Shown: positions 20,440-37,532 of the stretch, piece by piece | Position numbering within the stretch: position 1 is the first letter of the stretch | Layout of the letters: each line of letters begins with the position of its first letter | Assembly: GCF_003854935.1 (NCBI RefSeq) | Contig: NZ_CP033969.1 | Coordinates: 1,054,001 to 1,118,000, forward strand | Direction of reading: 5' to 3' | Length of the DNA: 64,000 nt | DNA from: Cupriavidus pauculus | Lineage (GTDB): Bacteria > Pseudomonadota > Gammaproteobacteria > Burkholderiales > Burkholderiaceae | Made by a program: the position numbers and the translations under genes | The notes under the pieces: model-generated | Seen by the model: the letters and a program-made list of their open reading frames with translations, nothing else | What the model was told of the DNA's origin: nothing | Database searches by the model: none

Positions 20440-20875
20440 GTGGTACCGCGCGTGCCTCTGTGGCACGCGGCAGGGGCTGGCAAAGGGAAATTCCCGGCGC
20501 CAGCCTTTTTGCGCTTATGCGGGTGTGTTCGATGCGGCACCCAGCTAGGGCGCAGACCGGTCCGGATGGACGAAATGTGAAGTAGCGTATGCTTCGGCAG
20601 GCGATATCGATCGCTGCCTCAGCAGAAGCCAAACATCAGTGGCACACTAGGTGGTTGCTGATGTTTGTCTTCTGAACCGACTGCAGAAGACAAGTTTGGT
20701 CGGGTGCCCCCCGGACGTGTGCAGGCATTGCGCCGTGCAATGACCACACCGTCCGCAGCGTGCGGGCACCGTCAGCCAGAGGTTGGTAGCGGCCAACCGC
20801 CAAATCCCCTCCCAGTCGCTGAACACCTCAGGTGCCGGCAAGGTCCAGCCAGCCCTGCGATGATTCGGAGATCCC
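20440..20875 (+). promoter_or_regulatory. Structured rplL-rpoB intergenic leader
   Basis: 436 bases without a gene but with four consecutive dyads: a terminator-like hairpin at 20475-20510, GGCA-GCGAT/ATCGC-TGCC at 20597-20618, AAACATCAG/CTGATGTTT at 20631-20666, and TTGTCTTCTG/CAGAAGACAA at 20665-20693. The last two share bases 20665-20666, so complete formation of both is excluded. In E. coli the same gap carries an attenuator and an RNase III site that set the ratio of ribosomal protein to RNA polymerase. No promoter of good quality is evident. Confidence 0.6.
20475..20510 (+). terminator. Attenuator-like hairpin after rplL
   Basis: GGCTGGC (20475-20481) pairs with GCCAGCC (20499-20505), followed directly by TTTTT; an inner GGGAA/TTCCC can pair too. 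It lies 35 bases after the rplL stop. Because rpoB lacks its own obvious promoter, partial read-through (attenuation) is more likely than full termination. Confidence 0.65.
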
Positions 20876-24982
<4,107 letters not shown>

Positions 24983-25097
24983 TCCAGGTTTGATGCGGGT
25001 GCCGGCACGGCCGGTACCCACCAGCGAAGGTTTCCCACAGGATTGAATGCCGCCGCGCCGGACAGACTCCGGCCCGGTGGCGAAACAAGGAGTTGCA

Positions 25098-29339
<4,242 letters not shown>

Positions 29340-29368
29340 TCGCGTCCGACGCTACCGCGGTAGTCAAG

Positions 29369-29398
29369 AACCCGGCTCGAAAGAGCCGGGTTTTTTTT
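29369..29398 (+). terminator. Intrinsic terminator after rpoC
   Basis: A perfect 10-bp stem AACCCGGCTC/GAGCCGGGTT with a GAAA tetraloop and eight consecutive T (29391-29398). It ends the secE-to-rpoC transcription unit 29 bases after the stop. Confidence 0.95.
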
Positions 29399-29478
29399 CG
29401 TCCTGGAGGGCTTGCTGGCGCTGGCTCGGGGCGCCACCGTCCATCGCACAGGTCGAGTCCGCTGGGCGACACGACGCC

Positions 29479-30669
29479 TCAAAAGCTGTGGTTCAGATTG
29501 ATCTGGAAAACACTGTCATGGCAGATCGGCGCAAAGGGGCTGTCACTGTTGCACGCGGCCTTGCGCGCTTGCAGGGCCAGGCGGATGGACTGCCCGAAGC
29601 GCCGGCTGAACTCCAGGCGATGGACCAGCACGCGGTTGGCGCGGTCGTGCAGGATGCCGTACAGAAGTTCCGCGTCGCCGGGCTCGTTGAAGCGCAACCG
29701 CACGCCACCGAACAGGGCGTTCTTGTAGAGCGCCAGCGGCGCGCTGTCGTCGCGGTCGTCCCGCAGGATCTCGAACAGCAGGGAGACATCCAGGCTCGGT
29801 TGCGTCACCGTGTACTCCCCGCCAGCGGTCCAGGACCAGAAAGGGCGTCCTTGTCCCCGTCGATGAATGGCCTCGCCTTTCCATAGCATGCTGCCCACTG
29901 GCACCTGGGCGGTCAGGCCAAGCTGACGGATGCGCCGGTAGTTCGCGGTCAAGTCCGCCGAGAAGTCCGGCTCGCGCGACAGGCCATCGAAAACATAGGC
30001 GCTCAGGTCGCCTGGGCCGACCGTACCAGACCAGTACACCGCCACATCATTGGTGCGCAGCCAGGGCGACAGCCCATGCGGTGCGTTGTCCGTCGCCACG
30101 GGGCCTACGCGCAGGCGGCTGCCGGTGCCAAGCAGCGGCCGGGGACGGAACCAGGGCATCCAGTACGCGGCGAACCGGCCATACCGATCGGTGAAGCGCG
30201 TATAGGACAGCATCGGCTGGCCGAGCTTGGCCTGCAGATCGATATCCGCGCGCGTGTCCACCTGGTTGATGATGTTGGCCGGATGGCTGGACTCCATCAC
30301 GCTCCAATCGACGGTCTCCATCCCGACTTGCCAGAGGTTGTCACCGTCCTCATAGCGCAACTGGGCTTCGCGCGCATCAACGTACCGCATCGCAGTGTCC
30401 GCCGTGTCGAGCCGCGCGTAGATCGTCAATCGCGCCGACAATTCGGGCACCGCCGGATGCGTGACGATCCAGCCGGGATTCAGGACCAGCGCACCCGAAT
30501 GCCAGCGTTGGTCCGGCAGCGCGGGGCGACGGTTGAACAGCCGCGCTTCGATTCCGATGCTGCCCGACGTCTCGACGTCAGGCACGGCCTCGGTGCCACC
30601 GGATGCAAGACCGAAGCCGATGGCCGCGCACCACCGCGCAGCGATCCGCCGGCTAACGGACATACTCAA
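29479..30669 (-). CDS. Predicted outer-membrane beta-barrel protein of an export cluster
   Basis: I do not recognise a named family with certainty. The protein has 396 residues: a probable signal peptide (RRIAARWCAAIGFGLASGGTEA), then aromatic-rich alternating segments typical of beta-strands, and a C-terminal phenylalanine (QINLNHSF), the sorting signal of outer-membrane barrels. Its start overlaps the end of the LolA-like gene by 17 bases. RND/MMPL transporters with a LolA-like partner are often accompanied by a DUF1302-type or similar outer-membrane protein, so it may complete an envelope-spanning export route. The function and substrate are unknown. Confidence 0.75.
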   Translation of the reverse strand: MSMSVSRRIAARWCAAIGFGLASGGTEAVPDVETSGSIGIEARLFNRRPALPDQRWHSGALVLNPGWIVTHPAVPELSARLTIYARLDTADTAMRYVDAREAQLRYEDGDNLWQVGMETVDWSVMESSHPANIINQVDTRADIDLQAKLGQPMLSYTRFTDRYGRFAAYWMPWFRPRPLLGTGSRLRVGPVATDNAPHGLSPWLRTNDVAVYWSGTVGPGDLSAYVFDGLSREPDFSADLTANYRRIRQLGLTAQVPVGSMLWKGEAIHRRGQGRPFWSWTAGGEYTVTQPSLDVSLLFEILRDDRDDSAPLALYKNALFGGVRLRFNEPGDAELLYGILHDRANRVLVHRLEFSRRFGQSIRLALQARKAACNSDSPFAPICHDSVFQINLNHSF

Positions 30670-31453
30670 GCCGCTGCGGCAGGAAGTCCTGGCGGTTGAT
30701 GCTCGATTCGCGGAACCTGTAGTTGCGCATGTTGATGCGCGTGGACTTGCCCGTCTGGTGATTCAGCATGGACATCCAGGCCGGCTTCAGCAGACGACCC
30801 TCGTAGCGCTCATATCCGCCAGTCTCCAGCGTCTTCTGCAGTGCGCCGCGCCGGTCATAGAACTCCGTCTTCAGCGCGACCCATCGCTCCTTGTCGATCC
30901 AGAGCATCTGTCGGGTATAACCCGAGCCTTCGTAACGCGGCACGCGCTCCAGCTTGAAACTGGGCCGGTCGGCCACCGTTTCTTCGCCAACCAGCGTGTG
31001 GCTGAACTTGCGCGGCAACTGCGACGTCAGGTCCTCGAAGGAAAACTCGCTGCCAAGGAACGAGCCCGACCTGTTGTCGGATGCAATGCGCCGGGTCCGC
31101 TTCAGCGACGGCAGGTATAGCCATTGGTCGTCGGGTTTGTCGGCGTGCGAGAAGGTCAGGAAGGCGGTGTGCTTGATGTCCGCCGGCGCTTCGAAAACGA
31201 TCAGATGCTTGTCGCCATCGTCTGCGACCTCCAGCACCGCGCCTCGCATCCGCCGCACGCTCTCCCGGCCCTGCCGATCGCGCAGGATCATCTCCATGTC
31301 CATCCGGTAGCTGTCGAAGCCTCTCTCCCGCGCGTAGGCTTCTGCCGCAATCGCTTCCCCGGGGTCCGGGGCACCGGCCGAGGTTTCACCGTGCACCGGC
31401 ACCGCGGCGAGCACGAAAAGGAGTACGGCCAGCCTTGAAACGGTTCGCATCAT
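30653..31453 (-). CDS. Outer-membrane lipoprotein-sorting (LolA-like) periplasmic protein
   Basis: Protein of 266 residues of the LolA-like family that accompanies MMPL transporters. Seen: a signal peptide (MMRTVSRLAVLLFVLAAVPVHG), then DMEMILRDRQGRESVRRMRG, KPDDQWLYLPSLKRTRRIAS, SFLGSEFSFEDL and KPAWMSMLNHQTGKSTRI, which are characteristic of this family. It is predicted to ferry a lipid or lipoprotein-like cargo through the periplasm. Its ATG 31453 overlaps the MMPL stop codon (ATGA), showing tight coupling. The open frame extending upstream to 32077 is the shadow of the MMPL gene. Confidence 0.87.
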   Translation of the reverse strand: MMRTVSRLAVLLFVLAAVPVHGETSAGAPDPGEAIAAEAYARERGFDSYRMDMEMILRDRQGRESVRRMRGAVLEVADDGDKHLIVFEAPADIKHTAFLTFSHADKPDDQWLYLPSLKRTRRIASDNRSGSFLGSEFSFEDLTSQLPRKFSHTLVGEETVADRPSFKLERVPRYEGSGYTRQMLWIDKERWVALKTEFYDRRGALQKTLETGGYERYEGRLLKPAWMSMLNHQTGKSTRINMRNYRFRESSINRQDFLPQRLEYVR

Positions 31454-33852
31454 GGCGTCAATGTTCCCTGTGTCATGGTTGATGGCAATGGCTTGTCGAG
31501 TTCGCGCGTGGCGCGGCGGTCCATCACGTAGAGCAGCGGCGGCAGGACCACCAGGTCGATCACGCCGGCAATGCCGATGGTCAGCAGCGACATGATTCCC
31601 AGGTTGGCATTGAGATCGAAGTGCGACAGCGTCAGGGCGCCGAATCCCAATACCAGCACGACCGTCGTCAGGACCAGCGCGACACCCGAACTGCCATACG
31701 CGTACTCGATTGCCGCGCGGGGCGGCAGCCCCTGCCGGGTCCGCGCCGCGTGATACTTGTAGATGCTGTGGATGGTGTCGTCGACGATGATCCCGTAGGC
31801 CAGGACGCTGACGATTGCAACCGACATCCCGACCTGCCCCACCGTGGCGCCCCAGACGCCAAAAGCCAGCAGCGAGGGCAGGACATTCGGCAGCAGGCTG
31901 GCGATGCCAAGGCGAACACTCTGCATGGCCACCGCAATAACCAGCGAGATCAGCAGGATCTGCAGCACATACCCCTTCAGTGTCCCGGGGATGTTGGACT
32001 GGCCGATGCGCGCAAACATCATGGACGGGCCGGTGCCGTGCGTGGCCATCGTGTCCGGCAGGTTCGCGCGCATCCATTCATGCGCGCGGCGATCGAACGC
32101 CACCAGCTCCGCGGAAGACATGTCGGCGAGCACCACGGTCAACCGGCTGGCGGATCGATCGATCCGGATCTGATCGTTGAGGCTGAGCCCGGGTGGCAGC
32201 GACATCTCGAAGAGCAGCAGCATCTGCGCGCTCTGCACGTCGTCATCCGGGATGCGATAGGCCGCTGGCGAGTCGTTCTCAAGCGTGCGGTGAATCCGCT
32301 TCACGATGTCGGATAACGCGCTGACATGATGAACCTCGGGCTGCGACCGCAGCCACGCGGCAAGACGATCGACGTCCTGCAGATAGCTGGATGACGCAAC
32401 CGACGTACCCGCCGGCGCCGCCAGGGAGTAGTGGACTGCGTGCACGCCCGTCAGATGGGCGCTGATGAAGTCCGTATCGCGCCGAAACTCGACGGCGGGG
32501 CTGAAGTAATCGACGAAGTTGTCTTCGAGCTGGTTTTGCGCGGCGTAGATGCCGCCGAGGACCGCCAGCGCAGCCGCGCATCCGAAGATCGGGCGTCGCC
32601 GATCGACCATTACCACGGCAAACCTGCCCAACGCTTGGCCCTGCCGCAGCAGACGGCCGTTGCCCTTCAGCGGCAGCAACGCCAGGCAGGCGGGCAGGAA
32701 CGTCACCGAGAAGATGAAGATCGCCAGGGCCCCCGTACCCAGTATCACGCCAAACGTTGCAATCGGCGGCACGTCGGACAGGCACATGCTGAAGAAGCCC
32801 AGGGCGTCCGTGCCACACGCCATGGCCACGATCGGCAGGTTGATGGCCACCGATTCACGGACGGCGTCCTGCTGGCCCAGCCCGGCGGCCATGCGCCGCA
32901 CGGCATAGACGATGACGTGCAGGCTGCACGCCACGGCGATCGTCGTCAGGATGGTCGGCGCCGACACCGACATGGCGGTGAGCCGGAGCCCGAACCATCC
33001 GGCCATTCCCAGCGACGCGACGATCGACAACGTCATGACCAGCAGCGCCGCCAGCACGCCCACCGCACTGCGCAAGGCGATGAACATTACCACCAGGATC
33101 AGCGCGTACATCAGCGGCGTCAGTGTCTCCAGGTCATTCTGCGCCTGCTCCTCGAACGCCGTATCGAGCAGGATGCCGCCGCTGGCCTTGATCTTGATGT
33201 CGGGATACTCGGCCCGATGCGCCTCGATCAGTCTGCGCAGCCCATGCACGGCTTCCGGCATGCTCGCTTCGGTGGGCGCCGGGAGCGCAAAGCTGATGTT
33301 CACGCCCGACACGGCGCCGTCGTGCGAGACCAGCCGGCCCACCAGCGATGTCTCGCCCATCGCAATGGTGCGGATTCGCTCGATGCCGCTGGCGGTCTCG
33401 GCCAGTTCGGCCTGGTAGAGCGGACGAACCCGAAGCAGATCGGCGTCCGCCTCGGCGTGCTGATGATTGGTCAGGCTGTCCACGCGCCGCGCGTGCGGCA
33501 ACGACCAGGCTTTCTCGGTGAACGCCGCCATGGCGCCCAGGGCGCGGGCCGAAAACACGGTGCCATCACCAGGCACGAACGCGACCAGGGCATCGTAATC
33601 GTCGGAATACGAGTGACGAAGGGATTGATGCGCGAGCAGCTGGGGGTCGTCGGGCCGAAAGAAGTCGCGGTAGTCGCTGCTGAAGCCCAGACGATCCAGT
33701 CCAACGGCCGCAAGCGCGCAAAGGCAGATGGAGAGCGCCAGCACCAGCCTGCGCCGACGCATCAGCCAGCAGGCGTAGCGCTCCGCCCATCGGCTGCCGG
33801 GTACTGGGGTGTGCTCGCTGCTGAAACTATAGTGGTCCTGCTGGCCGCTCAT
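31450..33852 (-). CDS. RND superfamily transporter, MMPL type
   Basis: Inner-membrane exporter of 800 residues with the duplicated RND layout. One membrane helix (about 34-54) is followed by a periplasmic domain, five helices (about 240-400), a second single helix (about 425-445), a second periplasmic domain and five more helices (about 625-785). Seen: FSSDYRDFFRPDDPQL, the COG1033-type start of the first periplasmic domain, and YGIIVDDTIHSIYKYH in the second membrane block. GGGGAGGAG precedes ATG 33852. It heads a three-gene leftward operon. Related systems move hopanoids or lipids; the substrate here is unknown. Confidence 0.88.
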   Translation of the reverse strand: MSGQQDHYSFSSEHTPVPGSRWAERYACWLMRRRRLVLALSICLCALAAVGLDRLGFSSDYRDFFRPDDPQLLAHQSLRHSYSDDYDALVAFVPGDGTVFSARALGAMAAFTEKAWSLPHARRVDSLTNHQHAEADADLLRVRPLYQAELAETASGIERIRTIAMGETSLVGRLVSHDGAVSGVNISFALPAPTEASMPEAVHGLRRLIEAHRAEYPDIKIKASGGILLDTAFEEQAQNDLETLTPLMYALILVVMFIALRSAVGVLAALLVMTLSIVASLGMAGWFGLRLTAMSVSAPTILTTIAVACSLHVIVYAVRRMAAGLGQQDAVRESVAINLPIVAMACGTDALGFFSMCLSDVPPIATFGVILGTGALAIFIFSVTFLPACLALLPLKGNGRLLRQGQALGRFAVVMVDRRRPIFGCAAALAVLGGIYAAQNQLEDNFVDYFSPAVEFRRDTDFISAHLTGVHAVHYSLAAPAGTSVASSSYLQDVDRLAAWLRSQPEVHHVSALSDIVKRIHRTLENDSPAAYRIPDDDVQSAQMLLLFEMSLPPGLSLNDQIRIDRSASRLTVVLADMSSAELVAFDRRAHEWMRANLPDTMATHGTGPSMMFARIGQSNIPGTLKGYVLQILLISLVIAVAMQSVRLGIASLLPNVLPSLLAFGVWGATVGQVGMSVAIVSVLAYGIIVDDTIHSIYKYHAARTRQGLPPRAAIEYAYGSSGVALVLTTVVLVLGFGALTLSHFDLNANLGIMSLLTIGIAGVIDLVVLPPLLYVMDRRATRELDKPLPSTMTQGTLTP

Positions 33853-33941
33853 CGCTCCTCCCCCACTGAGATTCCTCTGGGCAGATTGGAGCCGTTCGGC
33901 ATGCGGGCAGCAAGCGAAGAATCCTTAAAGTGCACCTGATC

Positions 33942-33957
33942 TGGCGCAAACAGTGCT
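33942..33957 (+). promoter_or_regulatory. Candidate sigma-54 promoter of the cytochrome cd1-like gene
   Basis: TGGCGCAAACAGTGCT fits the -24/-12 consensus TGGCRCRNNNNTTGCW at every fixed position but one (G for the first T). GG (33943-33944) and GC (33955-33956) are separated by exactly 10 bases. It lies 115 bases before ATG 34072. No enhancer site or activator gene is recognised nearby. Confidence 0.6.
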
Positions 33958-34071
33958 TCGAATCCGTACCCACCGGCGCGCGCTTTCCATCCCCTGTGGG
34001 CGTCGCTGTCCGCGCGCAGACTTGTGTAGTCGCCACCAGCAGAGCGTGGCGTTCCCCACAAAAGGTAAGCG

Positions 34072-35628
34072 ATGCTAGGAAAAGTGCTAGGGACCGTTTT
34101 GGCGGCCGGCGTGTCGTCGGCCATATCGGCCATGCCCGCGGACGCCCTCAAGCGTGCGGACGCGCTGTACCAGGCCAACTGCGCGGTGTGTCACTCGGCC
34201 AGCCGGGGCGGCTATGTCGGGCCGGCCCTGCACAAGGACCGGCTGGTGCAGAGCGAAGCCGCGCTGCGCGGCACGATCATGACCGGCATTCCTGACACGC
34301 TGATGCCGCCGTTCCATTCGCGCATGGCGGACGAGGACATCCGGTTGGTCTCGCAGTACATCAAGACGCAGCCAGTGGGGCGCCCCGAATGGTCGATGCA
34401 GCAGATCCGCGACAGCCTGCAAGTGCTCGTCGATGAATCGACGCTGCCGTCGAAGCCCAGCTACCAGATTGGTTCGGTCTACGACCTGATGGTGGTGATG
34501 GCGCGCGGCCGCTACGGGCGCGGCACCGGCGACAACGCGAAGACCGTGTTCCTGGACGGCGCCACGAACAAGGTGGTTGGCGAGATCGCCACGCCGGTTG
34601 CGCCGCACATCATGGAATTCAGCCCGGTGGAGGCGCGCTGGGCGTGGCTCAAGAGCGACGACGGGCATGTCTACAAGATCGACCTGTACACGCTCAAGGT
34701 GGTGCGCAAGGTCAAGACGGGGCTGACCGGGCCCGGCATCGCCGTGTCGAACGACGGCAAATGGCTGGCCGCGAGTTCGTTCGTGCCGAATCTCGTGGTG
34801 ATCCTGAAGGCGGACACGCTGGAGCCCGTGAAGTACCTGCGCCTGGAGGGCAAGGACCCCGATGGCAAGTTCATCCAGTCGGCCGGCGGGCCGGTGATCG
34901 GGAGCCGGATCAACAACAGGTTCGCGCTGACGTTGCGTCAGGCGGGACAGATCTGGATCGTCGACCCCGACCGCGAAGGCATGCCGGTGACCAAGCTCGA
35001 AAAGGTCGGCCGGATGCTGCACGACACGTTCCTGACGCCCGATGGCCGGTACTCGATGGTGGCGTCTTACGGCGACAACAAGATCGTGGCCATCGACCTC
35101 AAGGAGAACAAGGTGGCGCGCGACATCCCTGCGGGCTGCCAGCCGCACGTGGGGTCCGGCGCGGTGACGCCGGTGGGCGGCCGGATGCTGGCGTTCGGCA
35201 CCAATATCGGCCAGTGCGACAAGGGCGACGTCGTCACGGTGTGGGACACGGCCGACTTCTCGGTGGTGAAGAACATCGCCGTGGCAGGCCCGACGGAGTC
35301 GCCGGCGGCGCATCCCGACGCGCCGTACGTGGCTGTCGACATCGTCAGCAAGGACAAGAAGGCGTCGCAGATCCAGCTGATCGACAAGCAGACGCTGGAG
35401 GTGGCGCGCACGCTCGATGCAGGCGGCCATGCGTTCTTCCCGGAATACACGCGTGACGGCAAGTACCTGTACGTCAGCGCTGGCTACTACGGCGACCGGC
35501 TGCGGATCTACGACAGCAAAACCCTGGCGCTGGTGGCCGAGCACAAGATGGAAAGCCCGGCCGGCATCTTCTCGCGCGCCCGTACCCAATGGATCTCGGT
35601 GGGTTTGCCGCCGACGCGCAAGCACTAA
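34072..35628 (+). CDS. Cytochrome cd1-like protein (NirS/NirN family): c-heme plus d1-heme domain
   Basis: Periplasmic protein of 518 residues. Seen: a probable signal peptide (MLGKVLGTVLAAGVSSAISA), a cytochrome c domain with CAVCH (C37, C40, H41) and likely axial M78 in TLMPPF, then an eight-bladed propeller-like d1 domain from about residue 130. H179 (VAPHIMEF) matches the proximal d1-heme ligand and H317 (RMLHDTF) matches one of the two active-site histidines of nitrite reductase. The other appears replaced in GSRINNRF (278-284). No d1 biosynthesis or other nir genes are adjacent, so nitrite reduction is doubtful; electron transfer or d1 handling (NirN-like) is possible. A small cytochrome c follows in the same operon. 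Confidence 0.8.
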   Translation: MLGKVLGTVLAAGVSSAISAMPADALKRADALYQANCAVCHSASRGGYVGPALHKDRLVQSEAALRGTIMTGIPDTLMPPFHSRMADEDIRLVSQYIKTQPVGRPEWSMQQIRDSLQVLVDESTLPSKPSYQIGSVYDLMVVMARGRYGRGTGDNAKTVFLDGATNKVVGEIATPVAPHIMEFSPVEARWAWLKSDDGHVYKIDLYTLKVVRKVKTGLTGPGIAVSNDGKWLAASSFVPNLVVILKADTLEPVKYLRLEGKDPDGKFIQSAGGPVIGSRINNRFALTLRQAGQIWIVDPDREGMPVTKLEKVGRMLHDTFLTPDGRYSMVASYGDNKIVAIDLKENKVARDIPAGCQPHVGSGAVTPVGGRMLAFGTNIGQCDKGDVVTVWDTADFSVVKNIAVAGPTESPAAHPDAPYVAVDIVSKDKKASQIQLIDKQTLEVARTLDAGGHAFFPEYTRDGKYLYVSAGYYGDRLRIYDSKTLALVAEHKMESPAGIFSRARTQWISVGLPPTRKH

Positions 35629-35639
35629 GGAGCCCGACC

Positions 35640-35993
35640 ATGACACGTTCTCATTGGAAACTGCCGGTCGCGGTGCTGACATGGCTTGGCGTGGCCGCGG
35701 CGGCCCAGGCGGCTGCGGGCGTTGAGGGGGGCAAGCCGGTGCAGAAGCCGGCCGACAAGCTGGCGGCCATCCTGCCGATGTGCGCCACCTGCCATGGTGT
35801 GGACGGCATCAGCAGCGTCGGCTTGTATCCGAACCTGGCCGGGCAGAAGGCCGAATACCTGGCCAAGCAGCTGCGCGACTTCAAGGCCGGCCGGCGCGAC
35901 GATGCCGTGATGCGGCCGATGGCGGAGCCACTCGACGACGCCGCCATCGACGCCTTGTCCCGCCACTTCGGCGCGATGCGCGCCGCGCCGTAG
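35640..35993 (+). CDS. Small class I cytochrome c
   Basis: Periplasmic monoheme cytochrome of 117 residues. Seen: signal peptide (MTRSHWKLPVAVLTWLGVAAAAQAA), heme motif CATCHG, YPNLAGQKAEYLAKQL and the likely methionine ligand in DAVMRPMAEPL, as in the cytochrome c4/c553 group. I chose ATG 35640 because AAGGAG lies upstream and the signal peptide starts there. It begins 11 bases after the cd1-like gene and is probably its electron donor or acceptor. It converges on the MocR gene with a gap of three bases. Confidence 0.88.
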   Translation: MTRSHWKLPVAVLTWLGVAAAAQAAAGVEGGKPVQKPADKLAAILPMCATCHGVDGISSVGLYPNLAGQKAEYLAKQLRDFKAGRRDDAVMRPMAEPLDDAAIDALSRHFGAMRAAP

Positions 35994-35996
35994 CGA

Positions 35997-37532
35997 TCAG
36001 GCGTCGAGGCCGGCCGGTGCGTCTGCATCGGCCGCCCGCTGCCGGCATGCGCCGACGGCCAGCTTGAGCCGGACCAGCGCCTGGCGGATCTGGTCCACGT
36101 TCTGCGACGCATAGCCGAGGAGCAGGATCCGTTGGGCCGCGGCCGGGATGAAGCCGCAGGCGGCCTCGTGCAGCGGATACAGCCGGATGCCGTGCGCCAG
36201 TGCGCGATCCGCGACGCTTGCGGCGGTCGGCCCATCGGACGGCAGATGGAGCGCGACGTGCATGCCCGTGTCCGCGCCGCTGATGTGGCATCGGCCGTCC
36301 CAGATGTCATGCAGCCCGGCGAGCAGGGCGTCGCGCTGCTCGCGGTAGCGGCGGCGCAGGCGGTACAGATGCCGGCTGTAGTCGCCATATTCGATCAGCC
36401 GCGCCAGCACGGCCTGCTCGAGCCATGGGCAGCCGTGGTTGAGCAGCGCCTTGCGGCGCGCGATGGCGTCGGTCAGCCAGGGCGGGCAGGCCATGAAGCC
36501 GAGCCGCAGGCCCGGCCCGAGCACCTTTGAGAACGATCCGACGTAGACCACCCGGGAAGGATCCATCGCCATCAGCGGCGGCGGCGGCGCGCCTTCGTAG
36601 GCGAAGTCGCCGTCGTAGTCGTCCTCGATGACGCAGGCGCCGGACTGGGCGGCCCAGCGCAGCAGGGCGCGGCGCCGGTCCATCGACATTGTGTAGCCCA
36701 GCGGGTACTGGTGCGAAGGCGTGGTGTAGACCAGCCGAACAGGCCCGGACGGCAGCGCATGGGCGCAGAGCCCGTCCGCATCGACCGGTACGCCGATCGG
36801 CGTCGCGTGGGCAAGCTGGGGCAGGTTGCAGAAGCCGGCATAGCCCGGCGATTCGACCACGACGCGGTCGCCATGGTGGACCAGCTGCGCGGCAAGCAGG
36901 TGCAGGGCTTCCTGCACGCCGGAGACGATCAGGATCTGCGTCGGCTCGACGGCCAGCGCGCGCGTGGCGGCCAGGTAGTCGGCAATCTGCATGCGCAGAC
37001 CCCAGAGGCCTTCCGCCGGCGGGTATTCGCTGATGGCCTGGCGCATCTGCCGCAGCAGCGGGTTCGACAGCATGGCCCAGCGGCGGGCCGGGAACGCATC
37101 GGGCGCCGGACGGCCAAGCTTGAAATCGTGGATCACCGGCAGGCGGGGCGGCGAGGTATGAACGCCGGGCGGGCACACCGCTGCGCGGGCGGGGGATTCC
37201 ATGGGCGGCGGCACGGCCTCGGCCGGCATGGCCGATGGTGGCACCGGTGCCGGTGGCGCCGAGGCACGCGGTATGGCATCGGCCACATAGAAGCCCCGGC
37301 CCGGCTCGCCGCGCAGCAGCCCGGCATCGGTCAGGCCCTCGTAGGCGCCGACCACGGTGTTGCGGGACACCCGCAGCGTGGCGACCAGGCACGTGATCGA
37401 TGGCAGGCGGTCGCCGGTCTGCAGGCGCCCGGTCACGATCATGCGCTCGACCTGCCGCATGATCTGTCGCTTGTAGGGCTCCGGCCCCCCGCGCACGATC
37501 TCGATCGGAAGGGTGAAGGCATGGCGCTGCAT
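35997..37532 (-). CDS. MocR/PdxR-type transcriptional regulator (GntR HTH plus aminotransferase domain)
   Basis: Regulator of 511 residues. Seen: a GntR-type winged helix (residues about 10-80: GDRLPSI...LRVSRNTVVGAYEGL, ending RGEPGRGFYVAD), a Pro/Ala-rich linker (about 85-135), and a fold-type I aminotransferase domain with VSGVQEALHLLA, IEDDYDGDF and VYVGSFSKVLGPGLRLG, whose lysine should bind pyridoxal phosphate. Such proteins control pyridoxal, GABA or taurine genes, usually divergent from their target. Here the divergent neighbour is recQ, about 180 bases away, so the target is not obvious. ATG 37532 gives the family start. Confidence 0.9.
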   Translation of the reverse strand: MQRHAFTLPIEIVRGGPEPYKRQIMRQVERMIVTGRLQTGDRLPSITCLVATLRVSRNTVVGAYEGLTDAGLLRGEPGRGFYVADAIPRASAPPAPVPPSAMPAEAVPPPMESPARAAVCPPGVHTSPPRLPVIHDFKLGRPAPDAFPARRWAMLSNPLLRQMRQAISEYPPAEGLWGLRMQIADYLAATRALAVEPTQILIVSGVQEALHLLAAQLVHHGDRVVVESPGYAGFCNLPQLAHATPIGVPVDADGLCAHALPSGPVRLVYTTPSHQYPLGYTMSMDRRRALLRWAAQSGACVIEDDYDGDFAYEGAPPPPLMAMDPSRVVYVGSFSKVLGPGLRLGFMACPPWLTDAIARRKALLNHGCPWLEQAVLARLIEYGDYSRHLYRLRRRYREQRDALLAGLHDIWDGRCHISGADTGMHVALHLPSDGPTAASVADRALAHGIRLYPLHEAACGFIPAAAQRILLLGYASQNVDQIRQALVRLKLAVGACRQRAADADAPAGLDA

